Shown here: piece by piece, positions 54,598-64,000 of the stretch
How the letters are laid out: the number at the start of each line of letters is the position of its first letter
How positions within the stretch are numbered: the stretch's first letter is position 1
Origin: Adiantum capillus-veneris
Taxonomy: Eukaryota > Streptophyta > Polypodiopsida > Polypodiales > Pteridaceae
Reading direction: 5' to 3'
Assembly: GCA_014529385.2 (NCBI GenBank)
Contig: CM043967.1
Location: 80,858,278 to 80,922,277, forward strand
DNA: 64,000 bases
Notes under the pieces: model-generated
What the model was told of the DNA's origin: nothing
What the model saw: the letters and a program-made list of their open reading frames with translations, nothing else
Database searches by the model: none
Translations under genes and position numbers: made by a program

Positions 54598-56060
54598 ATG
54601 GCTTCCGACAAGGTCAGTCGACTCCCTCTACATCCGAATTGCGGAAAGGGATCACAACAACGATTCAGGCAAGGAGAACGGCCCGCCTCGGCCTACTCAC
54701 GCGGAGCGTCGACAATTGATCGTTGATGCAACAAAGATGATGCTTAATTTTGCCAAGGACCCGAAATTGGAATGAGCCAGACTTCTTTCAAAGAGGTGCA
54801 CACGCAGTGGAAAACCACAAAGCCACCCCCCAAACCCGCTCTCAAGAAACCTCCTACTCCCAAGAAATACGTATACACAGAGAGAATTAGAAAAGGTGGT
54901 TGATGCACGAATTGCTCAACTTTTTGACGCGCAGAACAAAGTTAAAAAGCACGACAAAAAACAAAAGAAAAGCACTGACTTCCCGGGTTATCTGGATCGT
55001 CAGTCTACTTTTGAAAAGGCAAAGAAACAGAAGAAGCATGTTCGATTTGAAGGAGTACCCAATTCTTCTTCTTCTTCTGACAGTTCTTCTAGCTCATCTG
55101 ACTCGAGTGAGAAGACAGAAAAGGTAAAAAGCGAAGCAAAAAGCAACGCTTCGGAAGGGGAAAGAAAAAGGCAAAGAAGTCTAAATCTCGCCCCGTGGTT
55201 GACAGTTCTATTGAGGACTCATCTACAGATAGTTCGAACTCTGATGACAGCAGCTTTTATGCAAAGAAGAGAACTTTTACAAAGCCAACTAGTATGACTT
55301 TCTGGAAGACAAAAGCAAGAAAGTTCGAGAGTTTAAGGAAGGTGGACAGTCAATTAAATTTGACACGTTTTCTGGTTATAGAGATGCTTCGAAGGCTGTG
55401 TCTGTGTCTTTTGTACAGCAGTTTGACATCGGTTTCGAGGGAGGGCGTTACTAAGAGCACTCTAAGATTCGGAGAGTTGCATCTTACTTAAGGAGAATGC
55501 TCAAACTTGGTAGTCCACGCTTCTATTAAACAAGATTGCGCCAGCTAAATGACTCAAATTCAAGAGGCTTTTTATTTCTTCATGGCTAACTCAAGAGTAT
55601 GAACGCGACATACAAACTGCTTGGAACCATCTTCGGATGACCAAGAAGGATACAGTGGACGCTTATTGCGAAAGATTCTGGAGCTCTTTTCTAGCCGCCT
55701 CTTCAATTAAGAAGATCTCGTTCAAGGAACAGATTGAGCGGTTTACCTTGGGTCTTCCTACAAAGATCCGAGATCATTGCTTGAAACAAAAGTCAGCTTC
55801 CATTCAGGAGTTGATGAGTCATGCGAAACGGGGTTTTGCCATTCACTCAGGCAGTTTGACCTACCCCACCGATGAGATCATGACGCAAAGAGCCGAACAA
55901 ACTTCGACAAATGAAAGTAGAAAGAGGAAGAGCAACCCAAAAAAGAAGGATGCACGACCCAAACTCACTCCTCAGAAGAGAGCTCGCTTCATCAAGGAAG
56001 GGAAGTGCTTTGGATGCGGGGAAACTGGACGTATCTCGTGAAGTGCCGTAAAAAAGGCAC
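54598..56060 (+). pseudogene. A3 gag
   Basis: ATG at 54598 (MASDKV), soon frameshifted. Later frames carry the Lys-rich stretch, a shorter Ser tract (about 55060-55110), a capsid segment and, at 55637-56041, DAYCERFWSSFLAASS...ERFTLGLPTKIRDHC. The zinc knuckle reads CFGCGETGRIS then stop: the His ligand is Arg and the last Cys is lost. Non-functional. Confidence 0.85.
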
Positions 56061-56164
56061 CGAAAGAACAAAACGACAAGGACGACGAAAGGCCTGAGAG
56101 TTCGAGAACAGCTGAGGAACGTGGAAAAAAAGACAAGATAAAAACAAGACTGGTTCCAGATTAC

Positions 56165-59100
56165 ATGGGTATCAATCCCAGCACGTTGGACGAGAGTACA
56201 AAACTTTGCCGAGCTTGGGGCAAAGTGAAAGACCAAGAAGTCCTTATCGTCTTTGATGGAGGAGCCAAGGCCAACTTCATTTCACCGGAATTGGCGGCGC
56301 GGCTCAAGATCACTCCCGATCGGATGGGACCACTTGCGGAGGCAGTTCTAGCGGCACCCGACACGGACGTAGCTATTACACTTGTCATGGGCAAACTTCG
56401 GTTGCATTGTCAGGGGTATTTGGGGCATGAGGACTTTTACATAATGCCTTTGGAAGGTTGTGATGTTCTCTTGGGAATTCCTTGGTACCACAAGAACAAC
56501 GCCATGATCGACTATCGGGCGAGGAAAGCGACCATGAGGACTTTTACATAATGCCTTTGGAAGGTTGTGATGTTCTCTTGGGAATTCCTTGGTACCACAA
56601 GAACAACGCCGTGGCCGACTATCGGGCGAGCAAAGCGACATTGACCACAAAGAAGGGCAGTACCATTGTACTTGACATTAAACTTCAGGACGAGTTTGTC
56701 ACTATTGTATCGGCTTCGGCCATTCCAAAGTTAATGAAATCCAGTCTGTTTGTTTACTCGATCTTTATGAAAGAGTTGAGTGATGAGAATAGGACAAATA
56801 TGTCTGAACTTGATAAAGAACGCCAAGATTTTCTCCACTCTCATGTTGATTGCTTCTCAGAGGGCTTGCCACGTGAGTTATCACCCGCTCGCACTGAAGA
56901 TCATACCATTGATCTGATACATGGAAGCACACCACCGAACCGGCCACCTTATCGTGTGAGCCGAGCCCAGAACGAAGAGATTATGAACCAAGTGAAAGAC
57001 CTCTTGGAAAGGGGTCTTGTCCAGCCTAGTACTTCACCGTATTGCTCTCCAGTGTTGTTGGTTTTGAAGAAAGACGGATCTTGGAGAATATGCATCGATT
57101 ATAGAGCTCTCAACAAAATCACCATCAAGAACAGATTTCCGATTCCTAGAACAAGGATCCTCGTGCTTTAGCAGGATCGAGTTGAAAAGTGGATATCATC
57201 ACATCCGAATCACGACAGGAGATGTCTATAAGACGGCCTTTCGGACGACTTTTGGGTTATTTGAGTTTTTGGTGATGCCTTTTGGCATAACCAATGCTCC
57301 TGCAACATTTAATTGGATGACGGACATGATTTTTCGAAAGTACAGGCTATTTGTTGGCACTCGACATCATTGTTTTCTCCAAGGATGAGGCAGAACATAG
57401 AGATCATCTACTTCAAGTCTTTCAGGCATTACGAGATCACAAGTTAGTGATTAATGCAAAGAAAAGTGAATTTTTCCTACCAGAAATATTCTTTTTGGGA
57501 CACATTGTGTCAGCAGCAGGAGTGCAGATGGATCCGGCCAAGATCGAGACTATCCGTGATTGGCCCGATTTGAAGAATGTCCATGAAGTTAAAAGCTTCT
57601 TGGGATTGTGTTCGTACTACAAGCGGTTCATTCAAAAGTTTGCAAAGGTTGCTTCCCCTTTGCATATCTTGACACAGAAAGGAGTCCCTTTCTCGTGGGG
57701 ACCCACAGAGGTGACTGTCTTTCAATCTTTGAAAGAGAAATCGACTACGAGACCAGTTTTGACTTTGCCGGACCTGCAGAAGTCATTTGAAGTATATTGT
57801 GATGCTTGTGGTCGTAGTTTGGGTGCAATCTTAACGCAAGAAGGCCATGTCATTGCTTACGAGAGCCAATTGTTCTCAAAGCCAAAATTGCAGCACAGAT
57901 TTATGAGAAAGAGCTTTTGGCGGTTATCCATGCTCTTACTCAGTGGCGGCACTACCTACACGGAGCGGATTTTACTGTCTTTACAGACCATCAGTTTACG
58001 CTACTTCTTGTCATAGAAGCAACTATCGGAAAAGCACATGCGGTTGGCGAACATCTTGTGACAGTTTCACTTCCAGATTGTCCATGTGCAGGGACAGAAG
58101 AACTTGGTGGCAGATGTTTTGTCTCGGAAGCCGTTGATTCTGGATATTTCCGCGATACATCATAAGAGTTTCGAGGATATGGTCGATCAATATGCCACGG
58201 ATACCGATTTTGCAGACGTTTTCACACGGATACGGGATGGGGAGACAATAGCGGGATATTCCATTCGGGATGGCTACTTGATAAATAAAACCATGTTGTA
58301 CGTTACACAGCCATTGAGGAAAAAGGTTATGACTGAATGCCACTGTCCGCCTTTTACGGGTCACCGCGGCATAGCTACCACCATGAAAGGGGTAGAGAGA
58401 TACTTCTTTTGGCCGAGACTCAAGAACGATGTGCACGAGTTTGTGCGCAGTTGCTTGGTATGCCAGGAGGTCAAATTTGACAGGCATAAAACACAAAGAT
58501 TGTTGCACCCTTTGCCCATACCCACCCGCCCCTCGGAAAGTACTGCAATAAATTTCATTTTTTATCTCCGGAGAACACAGAGTGGTCACGATGGTATCTG
58601 GACTGTTATTGACAGATCTAGCAAGCAGGCTCATTTCATTCCAGTGAAGAAAACAATCAAGCCAGATCACTTAGCGAAACTGTTTGTGGCCCAGATTTTC
58701 AGATTACATGGCATGCCTGAGACGATTGTCTCCGAGAGGGACCCCAGATTCACCAGTTTGTTTTGGGAGGCAATTTGGGAGAACATTGGCACACGATGGC
58801 AGTTCTCGTCTTCTTTCCACCCGCAGACTGACGAGCAATCTGAGAATTTCAATTCAATGGTTTTAGATTTATTGAAGTCTTATATGTCGGATTAGAAGAC
58901 TCGATGAGAAAAGTATCTACCTTTGGTGGAATTTGCCTACAACAACACAATACACTCTTCGACGCGGAAGGCGCCATTTGAGATTATTGAAGGTGCTGCG
59001 AAGGTTCCACCCTTCCTAAGCACGAAAGATAAGATTTTTGAAGCTCATGAGTACACGCGCGACTTAGACAAGGCTTTTGCCAAGGTCTGCAAGGCTTGCA

Positions 59101-59314
59101 GAAAACTCAAGAAAGATAAAAAAAGCAGTAGATCGCCATCGACGCGATTTGAAATTAAAGAAGGATGATTGGGTGCTCTTACGTTTTGAGAAGGCACACT
59201 TGAGAAAGAAAAAGGGAAAGGAGAGGCTTTTTCCAAAGCTTAGTATGCAATACTACGGACCTTTCCAAATCTTTGAAAAGATCAATGATGTCTCCTTCCG
59301 ACTGAAACTGCATG
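56165..59314 (+). pseudogene. A3 pol, 5' part up to the B3 insertion
   Basis: Protease: VLIVFDGGAKANFISPELAA (triad D-G-G). A 107-bp tandem duplication (56426-56639) repeats the protease C-terminal [20 protein letters not shown] block and breaks the frame. [21 protein letters not shown] (about 57060-57115), a frameshift, GYHHIRITTGDVYKTAF, then a small deletion that removes the FFDD box (FVGT directly to IIVFSK). RNase H and integrase follow in other frames, with integrase core NFIFYLRRTQ (first Asp replaced by Asn), SERDPR (the D shared by sisters is changed to E) and HPQTDEQSENFNS. It is interrupted at FRLKL (59310-59314), the site of B3. Confidence 0.88.
56426..56639 (+). repeat. 107-bp tandem duplication in A3 protease
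   Basis: CATGAGGACTTTTACATAAT starts at 56426 and again at 56533. The two units are nearly identical through AAAGCGAC, indicating a recent local duplication. Confidence 0.95.
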
Positions 59315-59948
59315 TGTCACAGGACGGGCACCACGTGCCAATAGAAAAGAACAGACTGAATAGACTTTTAGCACTTCAAATAACAATTGAATTGAAATAG
59401 AGAGAGAGAGACGACACGCGACACGGAGTGGCTGAATTCCACCCCAAAGAGTATTGGCCCCAAACCTTGGCGCCCCTTTCGGTATTTCTTTATATTCCAT
59501 CAACACAATACAAGCCGGTACTCCAAACTCTACACCTTCTCCAGGAAGCGAGCCAGAGAATGAGCCCTAGCCTCATCTTTAAAGACCCTTGGCTTGAAAA
59601 GGAGTTACAATAAAAAGCCTTTAAAACTCAAAAGCTCCTGGTCCAAAAAGCAATGTCAAAAGCTGCAAGCGTAAATCACGAAAATTCGTACAGCTTGCCA
59701 CGTCATCAGCCAACACAATTTTCGAAAATCTCCTTGATGATCTTAGGGTTAGAGTTAGGGTTTTTGCATTTTTAGGACTAGGGCTTCCAAGATTAGGGTT
59801 TCAACAGTTAGGGTTTTTGGCAGAAATCGGGGTTAGGGGTTTTGCTCTCAAGCAGCCACATCATCACTTTGTGACAGTTTAGGCCCCTCGACCACATCTG
59901 TAAGTTGGCTCCATTCTGTAGGCTTTGACACGTCAGCAGTTTGTTAAT
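59315..59948 (-). repeat. B3 3' LTR
   Basis: 634 bp. U3 has five TTAGGG-type units (59746-59845); the shared GAAATACCGAAAGGGGCGCC block is in reverse near 59470-59490; it also holds GCACCACGTGCC with a CACGTG core. Confidence 0.9.
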
Positions 59949-61426
59949 CTCCCCTTCTTGAAAGAGAGTAATCGTCCGCGATCACAGCATATCTGCAAAA
60001 CAACAAGTTAGCTCAAAAATTTCCGAGAGACAATCAGTTTGCTCTTTTTATTAAGGAGTTAGCTTCTCCTTTTGGCTGTTTTGATCAAGGAGTTGGCTTC
60101 TCCTTTTTGCTCTTTTGATCAAGGAGTTAGCTTCTCCTTTCGTCCAGATCAAAACTCTTGATATTCCGGCGTAGTAAAATTAACCATCACACCCACACCG
60201 TACTGATCTTCCACGGGTGTCTTGATGCACTAAAAAATTACATACCCAGGCAATCTCATCCAATTAGGAATATTCAGCAATTGACACATCACAATGCAAC
60301 ACAAATGCTTACATATGCATGTTACAAGACACAACAAACAACGCCGCTGAGCACTCCCCCGAGACAAACGATCTGAGGTATGAAGCTACTCAACGACTAC
60401 CTATCACTCCCCCCGCAAATAACCTAAAAAGGTCTGGGCCATGAACTCAGACTGTACAACCAAACGCTCCGCAGGCATTGGTTGCGTCGTTCCGAGGTTT
60501 TAAAACATACAACGAAACGCTCCCCAGGCATCTGCCTGCGTCGTTCTGAGGTTCAAACAATACCAAAGCAGTATTTCTCACTTCTCCACTCGGGAGTAAA
60601 ATCACCAATCATTGAAACCAGTATCAAACCAGAGTCAAACAATTCAAATAAGCACCAAAACAGGTTCAAAACAGATACCATCCATTTCAAATAAATTCCA
60701 AACAGGATCACCAAACAAGATCAAACAGAACTCAAACTTAAAAAGCAATCTCTACATCAGTCGAGCTCGAAAAGTCGATTGACTTTCCATCTTGAAACCT
60801 GCACCAAAAATTAGGGTTAAGTTCCTTCCATGAGGTCGTAGCCGAGCACATCATGGTCCATCAGCTCTTGGACAGACAGTGTTTCTTTGGCGGAGATGGT
60901 AGTCCCAAGAGATAGCAATCACACCAAACCTCCAAGGTCATCTGCTCGTGAAGAGACATCTACTGAGAGATGTCGAGAAATTTCAAGTTATAATCTGCTA
61001 GGGTTTCCATGGCAAGCATTTCAGGATACTCCACTTTACCAGAAGTTACACTCCGAAGGAAGATGTTAGAAACCATATAACTTCGGACCAAAAAAAAAAA
61101 ATCTTAAAAGCTTGCCAAGTACTTGGAGTGTACGGCTTGGTAGCTATAGACATCAACATCTGCATAGCACTGCTTTTGAGAAAAACAGTGACTCGAAACA
61201 AATATGGGATCCTTCTTTGCAAGTGATCTTAATGGCTTATGCCCTGTAAGACCTGAGCGGTGAAGACGGGAGCGCGCCCGATGCGCGATGAAGTAAGGGT
61301 GGGAGTGGCTAATAAGTCCGGGTTGGAGGGCGAAGATCCCTCCAATAGAAGTCCAATAGCTCTGTTTGCTCTTTTGTAGGACCGGTATGCTTTCAGATTA
61401 GCGCACGCCTGATACTCTAATACCAC
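59949..61426 (-). other. B3 internal region
   Basis: No coding domains on either strand. It contains three 34-bp tandem units each with the inverted pair AAGGAG/CTCCTT (60053-60141), and a repeated CTGCGTCGTTC.GAGGTT segment (60480-60560). The end nearest the PBS (61207-61426) is conserved in B2. Confidence 0.75.
61414..61425 (-). other. B3 primer binding site (two changes)
   Basis: Minus TGGTATTAGAGT; B2 has the perfect TGGTATCAGAGC. Confidence 0.8.
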
Positions 61427-62047
61427 TGTCACAGGACGAGCACCACGTGCCAATAGAAAAGAACAGATTGAACAGACTTTTAGCACTTCAAATAACAACT
61501 GAACTGAAATAGAGAGAGACGACACGCGACACGGAGTGGTTGAATTCCACCCCAGAGAGTATTGGCCCCAAACCTTGGCGCCCCTTTCGGTATTTTTTTA
61601 TATTGCATCAACACAGTACAAGCCGGTACTCCAAACTCTGCACCTTCTCTAGGAAGCGTGCCAGAGAATGAGCCCTAGCCTCATATTTAAAGGCCCTTGG
61701 CCTGAAAAGTAGTTACAATAAAAAGCCTTTAAAACTCAAAAGCTTCTGCTCCAAAAAGCAATGCCAAAACTGCCAACGTAAATCACGAAAATCCGTACAA
61801 CCTACCAGGACATCAACCAACGCAATTTTCGACTGCTGCTCTTAGAGTTAGGGTTAGGGTTTTTGCAGTTTTAGGGTTAGGGTTTCCAAAATTAGGGTTT
61901 CAACAATTAGGGTTATTGGCATAAATTAGGGTTAGGGTTTCTGCTCTCAAGCAACCACGTCATCACTTTGTGACAGTTTAGGCCCCTCGGCCACATCTGT
62001 AAGTTGGCTCCATTCTTTAGGCTTTGATACGTCAGCAGTTTGTTACA
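61427..62047 (-). repeat. B3 5' LTR
   Basis: 621 bp. U3 holds eight TTAGGG units between 61846 and 61945. It ends TTTGTTACA at the minus-strand LTR start. Confidence 0.9.
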
Positions 62048-62349
62048 GCCTGACACTTGGAGGATTCACAATGCATTTCATGTGAGTCTTTTGAAACCTT
62101 TTAAAGGTGATGTGCCCGAAGATGGGGAGCCTAATGAGCAACCCGAAGTGGAAGAAAACGAGGAGATCCTTGTTCCTAAACAGATTTTGGCACGTATAGA
62201 CAAAAAGAATAAGGGTAAAAGTACAAAGGCGGTTCTTGGTTAAATTCAAGAACTTTCCTGCATTGGATGCGAAGTGGATGGAGGAGGAGGACCTAGCAGA
62301 TACTCCTCAGATTGTGAACCTTTACCTTGAAGCTTTTGGTTTAGCATAG
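62048..62349 (+). pseudogene. A3 pol, 3' part (chromodomain tail)
   Basis: It continues A3 pol after B3: WRIHNAFHVSLLKPFKGD, an acidic linker (EQPEVEENEEILVPKQ), then after a frameshift RRFLVKFKNFPALDAKWMEE and a C-terminal LYLEAFGLA with TAG at 62347-62349. Confidence 0.85.
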
Positions 62350-62956
62350 TCTACCCCAAATGAAACCCCGAATTCAGCTTGGCCGAATATCTGGTGCAGT
62401 GGGTTGCACAAGAGGGGAGTTAGTCCACTCCTTTGTCAATAGATGCCTTGATTTTTAGAATACTAGAGTCACTGATGTCTCGACTCTCTTTGAGCTTCAG
62501 GGATACTGAGAGCTGACGATATTCTGCTATATGACTTTATGAATTGGAATTCCCGAATATGAAACTAATTTGTTCTTGACTTGTTTTTAAGTGCAGGAAC
62601 TGATAGGCGAAATGACTGCAGCATTTTGGTCTGAATGATCTCGAATAGACATGGTTGCAATAGGGGTTAGTCAATCGGGCATCTATAAGGTCCTAAGTGG
62701 ATCTAGATGCAATTGCTAACTGCATTGCTGATAAATCATGGTCTAAGATCAGAATGAATGTTGAATGTGATTTGTCATGTGATGTCATGTGCTGTCTAGT
62801 GATGTCCTGTGATGTGACTATCGATTGGTACATGTGCTAGATGTGTGTTCCTAGTGCGTCGATACTAACAGTCAGTGTCTGCTTAGACAATTTATGACTT
62901 ATGTCTGTTTTGCAGGCGTAATCGAGGGCAATTACAATGCTCTCAAGAGGAGGGTA
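62350..62956 (+). other. A3 3' untranslated region and polypurine tract
   Basis: Homologous to 34599-35125. GTGATGTC decamers lie at about 62770-62815 and the polypurine tract AAGAGGAGGG at 62945-62954. Confidence 0.8.
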
Positions 62957-63597
62957 TGTCACAAACTGGTGACGTGGCTGTCTAGTACTCGCGCACACAC
63001 ACCCCCTGGCAGCAGTCCCGGAAATTACGGACAGAATGTGACGTGACACTGCTGACGTGGCCTACAGTTCGGACGTCGTGCTTACATGTATGGACCTCCG
63101 TGATTTGCGACGCATCTCATGGGCCTGATAACGTTGTAGCAGTACACGGCAGTTTGCTTTTCTAGCTACTTTTGTCTACGTAGGAGAAAATCCTACGCAA
63201 AAGCTTTAGTAGCTTTTGGGCATTACTTCAATTCCCTAAAAGAGGGCTTGTGAGAGAGAAAGCTTTATAATCTTTTTTAAGAGGCTTTTTGAAACAGCTT
63301 TTGGGGCTTTGCTTTTGGCATCCCTTACAACTCTTTAAATTGGTCTTTGAGACTCCCGCTCTGCAGAGCATCTGGACACAGAGTCTGAGAGTGAGACCCG
63401 AAGGCTCGCTTGTACTTTGAGATGTAGATTAATATAAAAAAAAATACCGAAAGGGGCGCCAGTCTATGGGGCCAATATCTCTAGGAACGAAACTCCATCA
63501 GACCAGTGTCGAATCAATTGTGAACTGTGAACTGTTTGAAGTGATTATTTGTGGTGTCGGGATAGATTTTCGACTTGGAGTGTCCAAGTCTGTTACA
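62957..63597 (+). repeat. A3 3' LTR
   Basis: TGTCACAAACTGGTGACGTGGC to CTGTTACA, 641 bp, with the shared block near 63441-63460 and the terminal hairpin at about 63570-63588. Confidence 0.9.
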
Positions 63598-64000
63598 CTG
63601 GTTACACACAACATGATCAGCAGAATTACAGTCAATAGCCATCATGAGCATTTTACAGTGCATAGAACCCATTTTCCCTATTTTAGCCATTTTTCACTTA
63701 TTATTAATAAGTGACTTTGTTGGGAAACTGGGTAGGGCAAATCTTGCAAGTGACTAAATAAGAAAACTAGCGCTAGCACTTTCTGGCAGAAGAGGCAGCA
63801 GGAGTTCACAAACTCACAGGCACCTTCTCAGAAAGACCGGCAGGAGGCCTAGCGTTTCCAGCCAACACCAGAGCAAGACCAACGTTTTGGCTCAAGACCA
63901 GTCTAGCGTTTTTCATCACATCAGCCCTGGCATTTTGCAAACAATAGATCAGCCCTGGCGTTTTTGCAAACCACAGATCAGCCTAGCATTTTTGCAATTG
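63598..64000 (+). repeat. LTR F-like fragment to the window end
   Basis: From about 63640 it matches 45870-46290 (CATTTTCCCTATTTT, TAGCGCTAGCACTTTCTGGC). From about 63845 it holds degenerate units of the type CAGCCCTGGCGTTTTTGCAA. It continues past the window. Confidence 0.6.

Larger units (their letters stand above)
59315..62047 (-). mobile_element. B3: complete non-autonomous LTR element
   Basis: 2.73-kb minus-strand element with a 5' LTR (61427-62047), altered PBS (61414-61425), a 1.48-kb internal region without gag or pol, a polypurine tract (complement of 59949-59960) and 3' LTR (59315-59948). Target pentamers GCATG (59310-59314) and GCCTG (62048-62052) flank it, and A3 pol resumes precisely (RLKL / PDTWRIHNAFHVSLLKPF). 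It must be mobilised in trans; A-family elements share its terminal TGTCACAAACTG, PBS and U5 block. Confidence 0.92.
53953..63597 (+). mobile_element. A3: gypsy chromovirus split by B3
   Basis: Plus-strand A-family element with a 5' LTR lacking its first 58 bp or so (53953-54535), PBS 54537-54548, broken gag and pol, a B3 insertion at 59315-62047, the pol end at 62349, polypurine tract AAGAGGAGGG (62945-62954) and 3' LTR 62957-63597. About 6.9 kb without B3. The target duplication cannot be tested because the 5' end is rearranged. Confidence 0.88.

Noticed and set aside
17257-61425. tRNA genes at TGGTATCAGAGC sites
   Set aside because: Only the 12-base complement of a tRNA end is present, always adjacent to an LTR; there is no cloverleaf.
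59746-61945. True interstitial telomere
   Set aside because: The TTAGGG units are short, interrupted, lie at the same place in both B3 LTRs and recur in D LTRs, so they are LTR components and not a chromosome-end relic.
1-64000. CRISPR arrays, bacterial operons, rRNA genes
   Set aside because: No regularly spaced short direct repeats with unique spacers, no bacterial-style gene packing, and no rRNA-like stretches were seen.

Overview
The window is plant nuclear DNA made mostly of transposable elements. Evidence: initiator-tRNA-Met primer binding sites (TGGTATCAGAGC) next to LTR ends, chromodomain-bearing Ty3/gypsy (chromovirus) polyproteins, degenerate Ty1/copia, GT-AG introns in a plant-type CNOT4 gene, and TTTAGGG/AAACCCTAA telomere-type motifs inside LTRs. 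A Penelope-like reverse transcriptase fits a non-angiosperm land plant or conifer better than a typical flowering plant, but species and lineage cannot be fixed from the sequence.

Layout. 1-3.2 kb: GA-rich microsatellites and a complete 2.16-kb non-autonomous LTR element (982-3141). 3.5-5.7 kb: a fold-back element and a broken terminal-uridylyltransferase-like gene fragment with a tandem duplication over an exon/intron boundary. 9.1-11.6 kb: a dead copia RT/RNase H (minus) and a dead gypsy gag (plus). 12.8-15.84 kb: the one credible host gene, the C-terminal six exons of a CNOT4/NOT4-type protein on the minus strand. Its RING and RRM exons are not in the window; directly upstream of exon 1 lies only transposon sequence.

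16.2-64 kb: retrotransposons. Names used here: A/D/E are related autonomous chromoviruses, B is a non-autonomous LTR family, C and G are chromoviruses with long LTRs, F is an LTR family seen only as fragments. From 16.7 to about 37.9 kb they form a multi-level nest: A1 contains B2; B2's LTR contains A2; A2's LTR contains intact-ended C (19261-27943, target duplication CTACC); and A2's gag contains a 5'-truncated Penelope-like insertion (29810-31397, 21-bp duplication). From 39.5 to 45.5 kb element D (minus, duplication CGGCA) sits in LTR E. From 46.3 to 53.7 kb element G (minus) lies in a tandem LTR-internal-LTR-internal arrangement. From 53.95 to 63.6 kb A3 is split in its chromodomain region by B3 (59315-62047, duplication GCATG/GCCTG).

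All gag-pol genes carry stops, frameshifts or deletions; C and G are the best preserved. Several features recur across LTR families: a GAAATACCGAAAGGGGCGCC block near the LTR 3' end, a perfect 8-bp hairpin just before the PBS (A and D), TGACGTGG bZIP-like motifs in U3, and AAACCCTAA telo-box motifs in the U3 of B and D. These are the best candidates for shared regulatory or RNA functions.
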